Source: Chryseobacterium sp.
Lineage (GTDB): Bacteria > Bacteroidota > Bacteroidia > Flavobacteriales > Weeksellaceae
Direction of reading: 5' to 3'
Assembly: GCF_029240215.1 (NCBI RefSeq)
Contig: NZ_JARBTK010000005.1
Span: forward strand, 124,015-188,014
Length of the DNA stretch: 64,000 nt
A model generated the notes under the pieces. It did not search any database, was not told where the DNA came from, and saw only the letters and a program-made list of their open reading frames with translations. Below are positions 30,302-40,903 of this stretch, one piece after another (position 1 is the stretch's first letter; each line of letters starts with the position of its first letter). Position numbers and translations under genes: made by a program.

Positions 30302-30467
30302 TAAGTTTATTTTTTTCTGTTTAATATTTTGCTGATCAAAGATAACGGTTTTATATAATTTAAAGATGAAAACATTAAAGAATTAAAAAGAAAAATTGAA
30401 ATCAAAATGTATTGTTTCTACATATTTCGATCTCAAAACTCTCAACTATAATTCTTATTTTTGCCTT

Positions 30468-31079
30468 ATGGATTATCCAAGTAAAGTATTGGCAAAAGCA
30501 GTTGAAGAAATCTCCGGACTTCCGGGTATTGGCAGGAAAACGGCTTTGCGTTTAGCACTTCATTTACTTAAACAACCCAATTCAAGAGCGACAAGTTTAG
30601 GGACTTCTATCATCAATCTGGTGAATGAAATCAAATACTGCAAAGAATGCCACAACTTTTCCGATTTTGATATTTGCGAAATCTGCAGCAACGATAAACG
30701 CAGTGATGAACTGATTTGTATCGTTGAAGATGTACGTGACGTTATTGCTATAGAAAATACAGGAAAATACAGAGGGAAATATTTGATTTTGGGCGGAAAA
30801 ATTTCTCCGATGGAAGGAGTAGGACCTCATCAGTTGAATATTCCAAGTATCGAAAAGAAGTTACAGCAAGGTCATGCCAAAGAATTTATTTTTGCTCTGA
30901 GTGCAACGATGGAAGGTGATACTACTGCTTATTACATTTACAAGAAATTCAAGAATTCAGGCATTCAGTTTTCGAGTATTGCAAGAGGAATTTCTGTAGG
31001 CGACGAATTGGAATATGCTGACGAAATTTCTCTCGGAAGATCAATCACCAACAGGCTTCCATATAACGAAAAGGATTAA
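30468..31079 (+). CDS. recR: recombination mediator RecR
   Basis: start at MDYPSKVLAKAVEEISGLPGIGRKTALRLA; zinc CxxC...CxxC, Toprim. Confidence 0.96.
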   Translation: MDYPSKVLAKAVEEISGLPGIGRKTALRLALHLLKQPNSRATSLGTSIINLVNEIKYCKECHNFSDFDICEICSNDKRSDELICIVEDVRDVIAIENTGKYRGKYLILGGKISPMEGVGPHQLNIPSIEKKLQQGHAKEFIFALSATMEGDTTAYYIYKKFKNSGIQFSSIARGISVGDELEYADEISLGRSITNRLPYNEKD

Positions 31080-31081
31080 AA

Positions 31082-31921
31082 ATGACTCAGAAACTTTCGA
31101 TCATCATCGTTAATTATAATGTGACTCAGCTCCTGAGAAACTGTCTTCTTTCTATTCAGAAATATGCAGAGGAAACCGATTATGAAGTTATTGTGATTGA
31201 TAACAAATCTACCGACACTTCGTGGGGTGATCTCATTCCGGAATTTCCAAACGTGAAATTTATTGCATCCGAAAAAAATGAAGGCTTTGCCAAAGCCAAT
31301 AATAAAGCAATACAAACTGCAGAAGGAGAATATCTTTTGATCCTAAATCCCGATACAGAACTGGAAGGTTTTTATTTAAATGAAATTTTAAATTTTGCTG
31401 ATTCTAAAAACAATTTCGGCTGTCTTGGTGTAAGAATGCACGATGCCAACGGAAATTTTTTACCTGAAAGCAAACGTTCAGTTCCCGATATGTTTAATTC
31501 TTTTGAAAAACTGTTTACTAATTTTAAAAAGAAAAATTCAAAATCATATTATCGAAATGATGTTGATGAATTTGAGATTGCAGAAATTGAAGTCATCACA
31601 GGTGCTTTTTTTCTTGTTAAAAAAGAAATTTATCAGAAAGTAGGCGGACTTGATGAAAAGTATTTCATGTATGGTGAAGACATCGATTTGTGCTATACTT
31701 TATTGAAAAATGGCTATCAGAATTATTATTACGGCAAAGTGTCAATCTTACATCACAAAGGCGAAAGCACCATAAAAGATGAAGTTTACCTCGAAAGATT
31801 TTACGGAGCGATGCAGATTTTTATAGATAAATATTACCGTGAAGCAAAACCCTTGCAATATTCATTTCTGAAAGCAGGTTTAAGATTAAGACACAAAATA
31901 GAGCTTATCAAACTCAAATAA
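31082..31921 (+). CDS. glycosyltransferase family 2
   Basis: 279 aa; SIIIVNYNVTQLLRNCLLSI, NPDTEL, MYGEDIDLCYTL. Confidence 0.93.
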   Translation: MTQKLSIIIVNYNVTQLLRNCLLSIQKYAEETDYEVIVIDNKSTDTSWGDLIPEFPNVKFIASEKNEGFAKANNKAIQTAEGEYLLILNPDTELEGFYLNEILNFADSKNNFGCLGVRMHDANGNFLPESKRSVPDMFNSFEKLFTNFKKKNSKSYYRNDVDEFEIAEIEVITGAFFLVKKEIYQKVGGLDEKYFMYGEDIDLCYTLLKNGYQNYYYGKVSILHHKGESTIKDEVYLERFYGAMQIFIDKYYREAKPLQYSFLKAGLRLRHKIELIKLK

Positions 31922-31922
31922 A

Positions 31923-31950
31923 AAAGCAACTCAATTGATTGAGTTGCTTT
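31923..31950. terminator. bidirectional terminator between GT2 and secG
   Basis: AAAGCAACTCAATTGATTGAGTTGCTTT. Confidence 0.65.
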
Positions 31951-31974
31951 TGTTTTATCTTGAAAAATAATTTC

Positions 31975-32325
31975 TTATTTGGTAGCCGGAACATTTACCG
32001 GAGCTGTAGTTTTAGAAGCAGGTGCTGTTTGTTTAGCAGGAGCTTCAGTTTTTGTAGGACCTGTTGGAATTACCGGTGCAGCCTGTTTAGGTTTCCCTGT
32101 AACAACTACGCTGATTAAGATTAGAACGATGATTACCGCTCCTAAAGTCCATGTAGACTTCTCCATAAAGTCGTTAGTTCTCTGTACTCCAAACTGTGCA
32201 GAAGATGCACCTCCGAATGTACTTGAAAGGCCGCCTCCTTTAGGGTTTTGAGCCATAACAACGATTACCAATAAAATGCTGGCAATCATAATAAGAACCA
32301 TCAATAGTGTAAATATAGTATCCAT
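31975..32325 (-). CDS. secG: preprotein translocase subunit SecG
   Basis: 116 aa; VVMAQNPKGGGLSSTFGGASS. Confidence 0.92.
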   Translation of the reverse strand: MDTIFTLLMVLIMIASILLVIVVMAQNPKGGGLSSTFGGASSAQFGVQRTNDFMEKSTWTLGAVIIVLILISVVVTGKPKQAAPVIPTGPTKTEAPAKQTAPASKTTAPVNVPATK

Positions 32326-32402
32326 TAATTCTAATATCTTTTTGAATGGGCAAATTTAATGTTTTTTTACAGAACCGCAAAATAAAGATTTCACTAAAAA
32401 CA

Positions 32403-32430
32403 AAAAGCGGCAACAATTGTCGCCGCTTTT
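32403..32430 (-). terminator. intrinsic terminator
   Basis: AAAAGCGGC-AACAATTGTC-GCCGCTTTT. Confidence 0.65.
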
Positions 32431-32448
32431 TTATGATATGTGTATTTC

Positions 32449-34494
32449 TTATTTGAAATCAGTGTCTTTTGCCTGATTTACTTCATAAGATTTTACGTTC
32501 ATTGTCATATCCATACCCATCTGATTTACAGTGATTGTGTAAGGCATTTTCACACCTGCAACATCTTTGTAATTAGAATACACAGTAGGAACTGTCATTT
32601 CCTGACCTTGAGCTTTTACAGTTTCAGTTTCTCCGGTTTTAAGACCAGTTTTTACACTGTAATAATAAGTTTTGTCGGTAGTTTTGATTGCATAAGAATC
32701 TTCTCCGCCAATTTTCTCAATTCCGGCTAATTTGTAATCAGCAGATTTAGCAAAACCTAACTCTTCAAAAAGTTCAGTATTTTTCAGGTTGTCAGCGATT
32801 TCTTCTTTTGTCATCTGAACTTTCTGTCCTTGTTGCTCAGAATATCCAGTTTTACCGTCAAACATTTGTTTCTGAAGAGTCATTGCTCCCATTGAGACAA
32901 TTTGAAGTTCTTTCCCTCCCTGAGCTTTTGTCGTTTTAAAATCAATAGTTTGACCTTGCATAGACATTGAAGCTGTCATCGTGTAAGAAGAAACTTTAGC
33001 TAAGTTTGCTTTTCCACCGATTGCTGTAATGTATTTATCTACAACAGAAGCAACCGTTACGCTTGCATCAACTTTCTGAGTAGTTGGTTTTGCAACAGGA
33101 TTTGCATCCGTATCGTAATATTTTACAGGATAACCTAATTTTTCTAAACCTTCAGATATATCAGACGCTTTACCAGCGATGAAAATTCTGCTTTGGTTTG
33201 GTAAAACAGTAGCTTTTACAGCGTTTGAAACATCTGCAGCAGTTACTTTATCAATTGATTTTAAGTAATTTGTATAAAAATCAGCAGGAAGATCATTCAC
33301 TTTTTGACTTACTGCAAATCTTGCGATGGTTGCAGGCTGTTCTAGTGACATGATGAAGCTTCCTTTTAATTTAGCTTTTGCGTTTGCCAATTCGTCAGCT
33401 TTCACAGTAGAAATTCCGTTGATTTCATTCATGAATTCTTTTACTGCTTTGTCGGTTACTTCATTTCTTACGCTTGCTTCTGCTGAGAAATCAGGAGAAT
33501 ATTTGCTTGCGTTCATGCTTGAATATGCACCATAAGTAAATCCGTTTTTCTCACGAAGATTCATGAAAAGCCTGGCTTCACCACCACCACCAAGAATATA
33601 ATTGGCAATTGTAGCAGGGAAGTAATTAGAGTCTTTCATTTTCAACGTGTTGATATTTCCTACTGAAACTACAGATTGCACTGCAGAAGGTACATCTACT
33701 ACGTTGATCTCTGTCTTAGCAACGTTAGAAGCAGGTTCAAGAGGTGCGAAAGTTGTGTTGGCTTTTTTCCAGTTGCTGAATGCTTTTTCAACCAATGGTT
33801 TTACCTTATCAAATTTCACATCACCTACGATTACCAAATATGCATTATCCGGAGCGTAGTATTTTTTGTAAATATTCTGAACGTCAGCTAATTGAATTTT
33901 GTTTACAGATTCTACCGTTTCAAATTCTCCTCTTGAAGTATTTTTTCCGTAGATCAAAGCGTTAGAAACTCTTGAAGCGATAGCAGAAGCGTTTTTTTCT
34001 TCACTTTTAATTCCTTCAATAGATCTTTCTTTTGATTTTTGAATTTCGTCAGCAGAAAATTTAGGATTGATAATCGCATCTGCCATCAAACCTAAAACTT
34101 CAGGGAAATATTTTGAAAGTGAATTAGAAGAGGCTCCTCCGGTATTAAAACCTAAGTTTGCTCCTAAGAAATCTATTTTTTTGTTGAATTCGTCTTTGCT
34201 TAAAGTCGTTGTTCCGTTACCAAGCTGATCTGCCATGATCTCGCTTACTCCTACAACATCACCTTCGAAATAAGGTTGTCTGTCCATAGAAAGGCTCATG
34301 TTTACTCTTGGTAATTTGTTGTTTTCAACCACCATTACGGTCAAGCCGTTTTTAAGCTGAAAAGTTTTTGGCTGGGCAATGTTGATCACAGGAGTTGGTC
34401 CCGGTTTCGGCATTGCATTAAGGTCAATTTTTTGTGCAGAAAGCATTCCTGTGAATAAAAATGCTACTGCTATATATGTTAATTGCTTTTTCAT
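32449..34494 (-). CDS. M16 family protein, non-catalytic subunit with C-terminal lipoprotein-like domain
   Basis: 681 aa; M16 fold, no HxxEH (VSEIMADQLGNG at that position); R/Y region LREKNGFTYGAYS; extra about 200 aa C-terminal domain. Confidence 0.85.
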   Translation of the reverse strand: MKKQLTYIAVAFLFTGMLSAQKIDLNAMPKPGPTPVINIAQPKTFQLKNGLTVMVVENNKLPRVNMSLSMDRQPYFEGDVVGVSEIMADQLGNGTTTLSKDEFNKKIDFLGANLGFNTGGASSNSLSKYFPEVLGLMADAIINPKFSADEIQKSKERSIEGIKSEEKNASAIASRVSNALIYGKNTSRGEFETVESVNKIQLADVQNIYKKYYAPDNAYLVIVGDVKFDKVKPLVEKAFSNWKKANTTFAPLEPASNVAKTEINVVDVPSAVQSVVSVGNINTLKMKDSNYFPATIANYILGGGGEARLFMNLREKNGFTYGAYSSMNASKYSPDFSAEASVRNEVTDKAVKEFMNEINGISTVKADELANAKAKLKGSFIMSLEQPATIARFAVSQKVNDLPADFYTNYLKSIDKVTAADVSNAVKATVLPNQSRIFIAGKASDISEGLEKLGYPVKYYDTDANPVAKPTTQKVDASVTVASVVDKYITAIGGKANLAKVSSYTMTASMSMQGQTIDFKTTKAQGGKELQIVSMGAMTLQKQMFDGKTGYSEQQGQKVQMTKEEIADNLKNTELFEELGFAKSADYKLAGIEKIGGEDSYAIKTTDKTYYYSVKTGLKTGETETVKAQGQEMTVPTVYSNYKDVAGVKMPYTITVNQMGMDMTMNVKSYEVNQAKDTDFK

Positions 34495-34612
34495 TTGTAA
34501 AAATTTAATTTTAATAATCCTTTATTTAAATTGATCATTTTATTGAGATTAATAAAAAACGGGTTGAAAAGTCTTTTATCTGAAATCTAATATCTAATAA
34601 TCTATTCAATGA

Positions 34613-35926
34613 TTATTTTTTTTCAGGAACGTAATTAATGATTACTCTTTGGTTAGGATTAAGATACTTTTTAGCAGCATTTTGAAGATCTTGCTTAGTG
34701 ATCGATCTGTAGATGTCAATTTCTTTATTGATCAAATTGGTATCTCCCATCAACACGTGGTTTGTTGCCAATGAAGCAGCAATTCCCTGAATGCTTGAGT
34801 TTGCATTTACAAACTGGTTTTCAAACTGATTCTGAAGTTTTTGATAATCTTCCTGAGAAATTAATGTTGTCTGAAGTTTTTTGATTTCAGCATCAATATC
34901 TGCCTGCAAAGTCTGCTTCGTTGTAGCTCCCATCGGGATCGCAAAGAATGCAAAAATACCGTAATCTTCAAGACCTTGGTTGAAAGCCTGTACCTGAAGC
35001 GCTTTTTTCTCCTGATCTACTAATTTTTTGTATAAAACTGAAGATTTTCCGCTGCTTAAGTAAGAAGAAAGCATATCAAGAATATAAGCATCTTTTTCTT
35101 TGTTAGCCGGAGTTCTGTATGCGAAAACATAAGCAGGAAGCTGAATGTTCGGATCTGTAGCTGTTACTTCTTTTTCCTGAGTGATAGGAGCGTCCTTCGG
35201 GAAGTTTTTAGGATAAACAGTTCCTTTAGGAATTCCACCATAATATTCCTGAATCCATTTTTTAGTCTGCTCAGGTTTGATGTCTCCTGCTACAACCAAA
35301 GTTGCGTTGTTCGGAACGTAATATTTTTTATAAAAAGCTTTGAATTCTTCTAATTTAGCACCGTTCAGATCTTCCATAGAGCCAATTGTAGGCCAGTTGT
35401 AAGGGTGATTGGTGAAAAGGTTTTTCTGTACTGTTGTGAAAAGATTTCCGTAAGGCTGGTTATCCATTCTCAATCTTTTTTCTTCTTTTACAACCTCTCT
35501 TTGTGTGTCTACACCGATTTGGTTAATTTCCGCATGGCGTAATCTTTCAGCTTCCATCCAAAGCCCCAACTGCTCGTTGTTTGACGGGAAAGTTTCATAG
35601 TAATACGTTCTGTCGTTTGTAGTGTTTGCGTTGTTTTGTCCTCCGTTGGAAGATACAATTTTAAACCATTCTCCTCTTTTGATATTTGGAGTTCCTTCAA
35701 ATAAAAGGTGCTCAAAAAAGTGAGCAAAACCAGTTCTTCCTATTACCTCGTCTTTTGCTCCGACGTGATACATTACCCCTGTTGTAACTACCGGTGCAGA
35801 ATTATCCTGATGAAGAATTACGTGTAAACCGTTTGGTAAATCATACTCTTCGAATTTGATTTGTTGTGCATTTAGCATTACTCCAAAAAAAGCAGCTGCT
35901 GCAGCACTAAGAAGTCGTTTTTTCAT
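34613..35926 (-). CDS. M16 family zinc peptidase, catalytic subunit
   Basis: HFFEHLLFEGT active-site motif. Confidence 0.92.
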   Translation of the reverse strand: MKKRLLSAAAAAFFGVMLNAQQIKFEEYDLPNGLHVILHQDNSAPVVTTGVMYHVGAKDEVIGRTGFAHFFEHLLFEGTPNIKRGEWFKIVSSNGGQNNANTTNDRTYYYETFPSNNEQLGLWMEAERLRHAEINQIGVDTQREVVKEEKRLRMDNQPYGNLFTTVQKNLFTNHPYNWPTIGSMEDLNGAKLEEFKAFYKKYYVPNNATLVVAGDIKPEQTKKWIQEYYGGIPKGTVYPKNFPKDAPITQEKEVTATDPNIQLPAYVFAYRTPANKEKDAYILDMLSSYLSSGKSSVLYKKLVDQEKKALQVQAFNQGLEDYGIFAFFAIPMGATTKQTLQADIDAEIKKLQTTLISQEDYQKLQNQFENQFVNANSSIQGIAASLATNHVLMGDTNLINKEIDIYRSITKQDLQNAAKKYLNPNQRVIINYVPEKK

Positions 35927-36007
35927 AAATAGAAATTGTTTTGTCAATTAGTGCCAAAAATACATTAAATGTTACAGATTTTTAAGAAAATTTTGTAGTT
36001 TTAAAAG

Positions 36008-37954
36008 TTGGAATCTGAATTTGATTTCAATCATAAAATTCTTTCATTTTTAGAATTAATTTTAAATCGCAATTACACAGACTTCATGAAAAGTTTTTTA
36101 GAGCAGAATGTTTCACAGGAATCATTGATCACTTTATTCAGCCAAGCTCCTGTAGCAATGTGTTTGCTGATAGGTGATGATCTTATCATAGAGAATGCCA
36201 ATCCTCAGATTATAGAGCTTTGGGGAAGAGATGCCTCCGTTGTTGGCAAGCCGCTGTTTGAGGTTCTTCCGGAAATCAAGTCTCAGGGTTTCGTGGAAAT
36301 CTTCGAAAATGTATATCATAAAGGAGAAATTTTTAAAGGTAATAAGCTTTCCATTTTTTTAGAAAAATTCGGGAATCTGGAAGAACATTTTTTCGACTTT
36401 ATTTATTCGCCGGTTTATAATGATGATAAAAAAATTATCGGGGTAAGTGTAGTTGCTACAGAGATGACAGATCAGGTCATATCTGAACGGAAGTTGAAAG
36501 AAAGTGAATACCGTTTTGAAGATTTAATAAAAAACTCAGACTATTCTACGGCAATTTATCGTTCAGAAGATCTTTATATAGAACTTGCGAATGACCTTAT
36601 GCTCAAAACATGGGGGAAAGATGCTTCTGTGATAGGAATGAAACTTGAAGATGCTTTGCCCGAGCTCGAAGGGCAGCCGTTTATAGGTATTCTTAAAGAT
36701 ATTTTTAAAACCGGAAAAACTTATACTGCAACAGAAGATCGTGTAGATTTGGTAGTTGACGGAAAACTTCAGACGTATTATTTCAACTTTTCATACAAGC
36801 CTTTAAAAAATCAAAAAGGTGAAGTCTATGCCATTTATAATGTAGCGGTTGATATTACAGATTTGGTTCGTGCAAGAAAGGAAATTCAGGAAAGGGAAGA
36901 AAAGTTCAGAGATCTCGCCGATTCTATGCCTCAGTTCGTATGGACTTGTGACAAAGATGGCAAGATAACCTATATGAATGACAACTGGTACAGATATACA
37001 GGCTTTGAAAGAGATGAAGATCCGGCAGATGGTATCAAAAGAATTATCAATCCTGAAGTTTATGAGAAAGTCATGGTGGTTTGGGAAGAAAGCCTGAGAA
37101 CGAGAAAATCTTTCGAAATGGAGTATCAGTTTTTAGATCCAGATCATCCTGAAGTATACCGCTGGTTTTTGGGAAGGGCAGTTCCCGCATATGATGAAAA
37201 CGGAAACATCAAACAGTGGATCGGAACTTTTACCGATATTGATGATTTTAAACAATTGCAGACACAGAAAGATAATTTTCTCGGAATTGCAAGTCATGAA
37301 CTGAAAACGCCTTTGACGAGTTTAAAAATTTATACTCAGTTTATCGAGAAAAATCTTGTCAGACAAAATGATCTCAAAAATGCACAGGTTGCCCGAAGAA
37401 TGGATGACCAGATTGATTTGCTGACCAATCTGATCAGCGATTTGCTTGATGTAACAAAAATTCAGAACGGAAAGATTCAGCTCAATGAATCTGAATTTGA
37501 TTTCGATCAATTGGCAGAAGAGATTGTTGTCGAACAGCAAATGACTGCAAGACACAAAATCACTTTTCATCATTCCGAGGTAGGAAATGTTTTTGCTGAC
37601 CGACATCGGATCTCGCAAGTCATGAGCAATCTTATAAGTAACGCTGTAAAATATTCTCCCGATGCAGATGAAGTGATCGTTTCGACTCAACTGATCGGAA
37701 ACAATGTCAAATTTTGCGTTAGAGATTTCGGGATTGGTATTCCCGAAGATAAACAGAATAAGGTGTTTGAACAATATTACAGAGTAAGCAGTTCGAAAGA
37801 GCATACAATTTCCGGACTTGGTTTGGGACTTTATATATCTTCCGAGATCATCAAACGTACAGGAGGTCGTATTTACGTGTCATCAATCGAAGAAAAAGGG
37901 TCTGATTTTTGCTTCGAAATCCCCAAAAGTAAAAAAGTACAACAAAATGCCTAA
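36008..37954 (+). CDS. multi-PAS sensor histidine kinase (alternative ATG start at 36086)
   Basis: 648 aa; three PAS regions, ASHELKTPLTSL, NLISNAVKYSPDADE, GLGLGLYISSEII. Confidence 0.9.
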   Translation: MESEFDFNHKILSFLELILNRNYTDFMKSFLEQNVSQESLITLFSQAPVAMCLLIGDDLIIENANPQIIELWGRDASVVGKPLFEVLPEIKSQGFVEIFENVYHKGEIFKGNKLSIFLEKFGNLEEHFFDFIYSPVYNDDKKIIGVSVVATEMTDQVISERKLKESEYRFEDLIKNSDYSTAIYRSEDLYIELANDLMLKTWGKDASVIGMKLEDALPELEGQPFIGILKDIFKTGKTYTATEDRVDLVVDGKLQTYYFNFSYKPLKNQKGEVYAIYNVAVDITDLVRARKEIQEREEKFRDLADSMPQFVWTCDKDGKITYMNDNWYRYTGFERDEDPADGIKRIINPEVYEKVMVVWEESLRTRKSFEMEYQFLDPDHPEVYRWFLGRAVPAYDENGNIKQWIGTFTDIDDFKQLQTQKDNFLGIASHELKTPLTSLKIYTQFIEKNLVRQNDLKNAQVARRMDDQIDLLTNLISDLLDVTKIQNGKIQLNESEFDFDQLAEEIVVEQQMTARHKITFHHSEVGNVFADRHRISQVMSNLISNAVKYSPDADEVIVSTQLIGNNVKFCVRDFGIGIPEDKQNKVFEQYYRVSSSKEHTISGLGLGLYISSEIIKRTGGRIYVSSIEEKGSDFCFEIPKSKKVQQNA

Positions 37955-38315
37955 CGCAACAAAAGTTTTAGTGGTAGACGACAGTCCTGCAATCGTTGAT
38001 TCGATAGAGATGATGCTGGATTTTGAAGGATTTGAGATTGAAAAATTTTATAAAGGTTCAGACATGCTGAAAACTTTGAATGCAGATTCGAAACCCAATG
38101 TTATTTTAATGGATATGTGGCTTTCCGGGGAAGACGGAAGAGATATATGCAAAGAAATCAAAGCCGATGAAAATTTGAAAGACATTCCGGTTTTGATTAT
38201 GTCAGCGAGCCGTGGATTAGAGCAATCAGCCCTAGAAGCAGGAGCAGATGCTTTTATTGCAAAACCTTTCGATTTGGGTGATATGGTAGACAGATTGAAA
38301 ACTTACGCTAAATAA
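37947..38315 (+). CDS. single-domain response regulator
   Basis: start at MPNATKVLVVDDSPAIVDS; overlaps kinase stop by 8 nt; DMWLSGEDG, AKPF. Confidence 0.9.
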   Translation: MPNATKVLVVDDSPAIVDSIEMMLDFEGFEIEKFYKGSDMLKTLNADSKPNVILMDMWLSGEDGRDICKEIKADENLKDIPVLIMSASRGLEQSALEAGADAFIAKPFDLGDMVDRLKTYAK

Positions 38316-38338
38316 ATTTAAAGCTTACAATATAGTCA

Positions 38339-38363
38339 ATCAGCAGAATTTTTTTTGCTGATT
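38339..38363 (+). terminator. intrinsic terminator
   Basis: AATCAGCA...TGCTGATTTTTTT. Confidence 0.6.
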
Positions 38364-38427
38364 TTTTTGTTTAAATTTTTAAAGAAATTATACTGAAATT
38401 CTAATTCTGAACATTTACATTGATAAT

Positions 38428-38457
38428 TTGAATTCTCCTTATAATACACTAATTTTG
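38428..38457 (+). promoter_or_regulatory. candidate Bacteroidetes promoter TTG-N19-TAATTTTG
   Basis: consensus -33/-7 spacing, 24 nt upstream of ATG 38481. Confidence 0.55.
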
Positions 38458-38480
38458 TGTTCCCAAATTTTTTTTGCCGT

Positions 38481-40811
38481 ATGGATTATCTGAAAGGACT
38501 CAACGAACCACAATATGAAGCCGTTACCACTTTACAAGGACCTCTGATGGTACTTGCAGGAGCCGGTTCCGGAAAAACGCGTGTGCTCACGATGCGTATC
38601 GCTCATTTGATTACCAATGGCGTAGATCCATTCAATATTCTGGCGTTGACCTTTACCAACAAAGCGGCAAAAGAAATGAAAGAACGTATCGCCAAAGTGG
38701 TGGGTCAAAGCAATGCGAGAAGCCTTTGGATGGGAACTTTTCACTCGGTTTTTGCAAGAATTCTGAGAAGTGAAGCGCATTACTTGGGTTATCCTTCCAA
38801 CTTTACGATTTACGATCAGCAGGATGCTCTGAATGTTATCAGAAAAGTGTTAAAAGACATGAATATCGATGCAGATTTATATAAACCTAAAAAAGTTCAG
38901 GCAAGAATTTCCAATTACAAAAATAACCTGATTACCGTAAAAGCATATTACAACAATCCCGAATTAATAGAAGCTGACGAAAAAGCCAACATGAAATTTA
39001 TCGGGAAAATTTATGAAAAATATGTAGAAGCATGCTTCAAAAATGGTTCAATGGATTTTGATGATCTATTGTTGAAAACCAACGAATTGTTAACGAGATT
39101 TCCGGAAGTTTTGGCAAAATACCAGGACAGATTCAGATATATTCTGGTGGATGAGTACCAGGATACGAATCACTCTCAGTATTTAATCGTGAAAGCTTTA
39201 GCTTCAAAATTTGAAAATATTTGTGTGGTAGGAGACGATGCGCAGTCGATTTATTCCTTCCGTGGTGCAAATATTTACAATATTTTAAATTTTAAAAAAG
39301 ATTATCCGGATGCAGTGACGGTTTCATTGGAGCAAAATTACCGTTCGACACAAAATATTGTGAATGCTGCTAACGCTGTGATTGCGAAAAACCTGCAACA
39401 GTTTAAGAAAAATGTTTTCAGTGAAAATGAAGAAGGCGAAAAAATCAAGGTTTACCGTTCACTTTCTGATGCTGATGAAGCCAATTTCGTAGCCGGAAAT
39501 ATTTGGGAACTAAGAAACAGAGAGCAGAAAAAATTCAGCGATTTTGCAATTTTATACCGTACCAATTCTCAGACTAGAGCATTCGAAGATTCTTTAAGGC
39601 GTAAAAATATTCCATATAAAGTTTACGGAGGTTTGTCTTTCTACCAAAGAAAGGAAGTAAAAGATCTCATCGGCTATCTTCGCCTTTTAGTCAATGAAAA
39701 TGATTCTGAAGCTTTGATGAGAATCATCAATTATCCGACAAGAGGAATTGGTGAAACGACTCAAAATAAATTGATCGTTTTTGCAGATTCGCAGAATATT
39801 CCGGTTTCAAAAGTTTTAGACAATTTAGGAATGTATGCTCCGCAATTGAAATTCAATAATGGCGTTTTAACTAAATTGAGCGATTTCTGGTCAATGATCC
39901 AAGCATTTAAGGTGTTGCTTAAAACAGAAACAGCTTACAGTGTTGCAATGGAAGTGGCAAAGCGAAGCGGTTTGATTAAATTTTTAAAAGACGATCAAAC
40001 TCCGGAAGGAATTTCAAGAGTAGAAAACGTTCAGGAATTGATGAACTCAATGCAGGGTTTCATCGAAGAGCAGCAGCAAATTGAAGATGGAGACCCGAGT
40101 TTACCGAATTTTCTTGAAAACATTGCACTTTCTGCTGACACTCAAAGAAAAGATGATGAAGAAGATATGGTTTCTTTGATGACGATTCACCTTTCAAAAG
40201 GTCTGGAGTTTCCAGTCGTTCATTTGGTTGGTTTGGAAGAAAATTTGTTCCCGAGCTTCATGAGTTCGGCGACAAGAGAAGATTTGGAAGAAGAAAGACG
40301 TTTATTTTATGTTGCATTAACGAGAGCTGAAAAGCAGGCATTTTTCTCATATGCAGTTTCCCGTTTTCAATGGGGTAAAATTACAGATGCAGAACCTTCA
40401 AGATTTTTAAGTGAAGTTAATGAAGAGTATATTGAATTTTTAAATCCGGCGATCGAAAAAAGATTTATCAACAATGCAGGTATTACTTCCAATATTTTTG
40501 ATGAGCATCCTTCTGAAATGAAAAGCTTTAAAAAAATTGAAAAGAAAACGATTTCTAAGTCTGAAAATGATAAGCCGATTGCAGAGCCGAGAAAATTAAA
40601 GCCCGTAAGTACAGCAAAAATCATTAATCCGAGTGGAGCTTCTTCACAGGATATTGAAGTAGGAGATAAAGTGAGACACGACCGTTTTGGAATCGGTGAA
40701 GTGAAATTCCTGGATGGAACCGATCCGCAGAATATCAAAGCGAAAGTTGTTTTCTTACACGAAGGCGAGAAGAATCTGATCTTGAAATATGCTAAATTGA
40801 CGAAGATTTAA
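38481..40811 (+). CDS. ATP-dependent DNA helicase, UvrD/PcrA family
   Basis: start at MDYLKGLNEPQYEAV; LAGAGSGKTRVLTMRIA, VDEYQDTNHSQ, LEQNYRS. Confidence 0.95.
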   Translation: MDYLKGLNEPQYEAVTTLQGPLMVLAGAGSGKTRVLTMRIAHLITNGVDPFNILALTFTNKAAKEMKERIAKVVGQSNARSLWMGTFHSVFARILRSEAHYLGYPSNFTIYDQQDALNVIRKVLKDMNIDADLYKPKKVQARISNYKNNLITVKAYYNNPELIEADEKANMKFIGKIYEKYVEACFKNGSMDFDDLLLKTNELLTRFPEVLAKYQDRFRYILVDEYQDTNHSQYLIVKALASKFENICVVGDDAQSIYSFRGANIYNILNFKKDYPDAVTVSLEQNYRSTQNIVNAANAVIAKNLQQFKKNVFSENEEGEKIKVYRSLSDADEANFVAGNIWELRNREQKKFSDFAILYRTNSQTRAFEDSLRRKNIPYKVYGGLSFYQRKEVKDLIGYLRLLVNENDSEALMRIINYPTRGIGETTQNKLIVFADSQNIPVSKVLDNLGMYAPQLKFNNGVLTKLSDFWSMIQAFKVLLKTETAYSVAMEVAKRSGLIKFLKDDQTPEGISRVENVQELMNSMQGFIEEQQQIEDGDPSLPNFLENIALSADTQRKDDEEDMVSLMTIHLSKGLEFPVVHLVGLEENLFPSFMSSATREDLEEERRLFYVALTRAEKQAFFSYAVSRFQWGKITDAEPSRFLSEVNEEYIEFLNPAIEKRFINNAGITSNIFDEHPSEMKSFKKIEKKTISKSENDKPIAEPRKLKPVSTAKIINPSGASSQDIEVGDKVRHDRFGIGEVKFLDGTDPQNIKAKVVFLHEGEKNLILKYAKLTKI

Positions 40812-40837
40812 GATTAAAAATTTCATCATAAATTATC

Positions 40838-40864
40838 AAACAGACTTTTTCATAAAGTCTGTTT
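40838..40864 (+). terminator. intrinsic terminator
   Basis: AAACAGACTTT...AAAGTCTGTTTTTTT. Confidence 0.65.
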
Positions 40865-40903
40865 TTTTATAAATTCATATCTTTAAATTCCAAAATATTT
40901 AAA

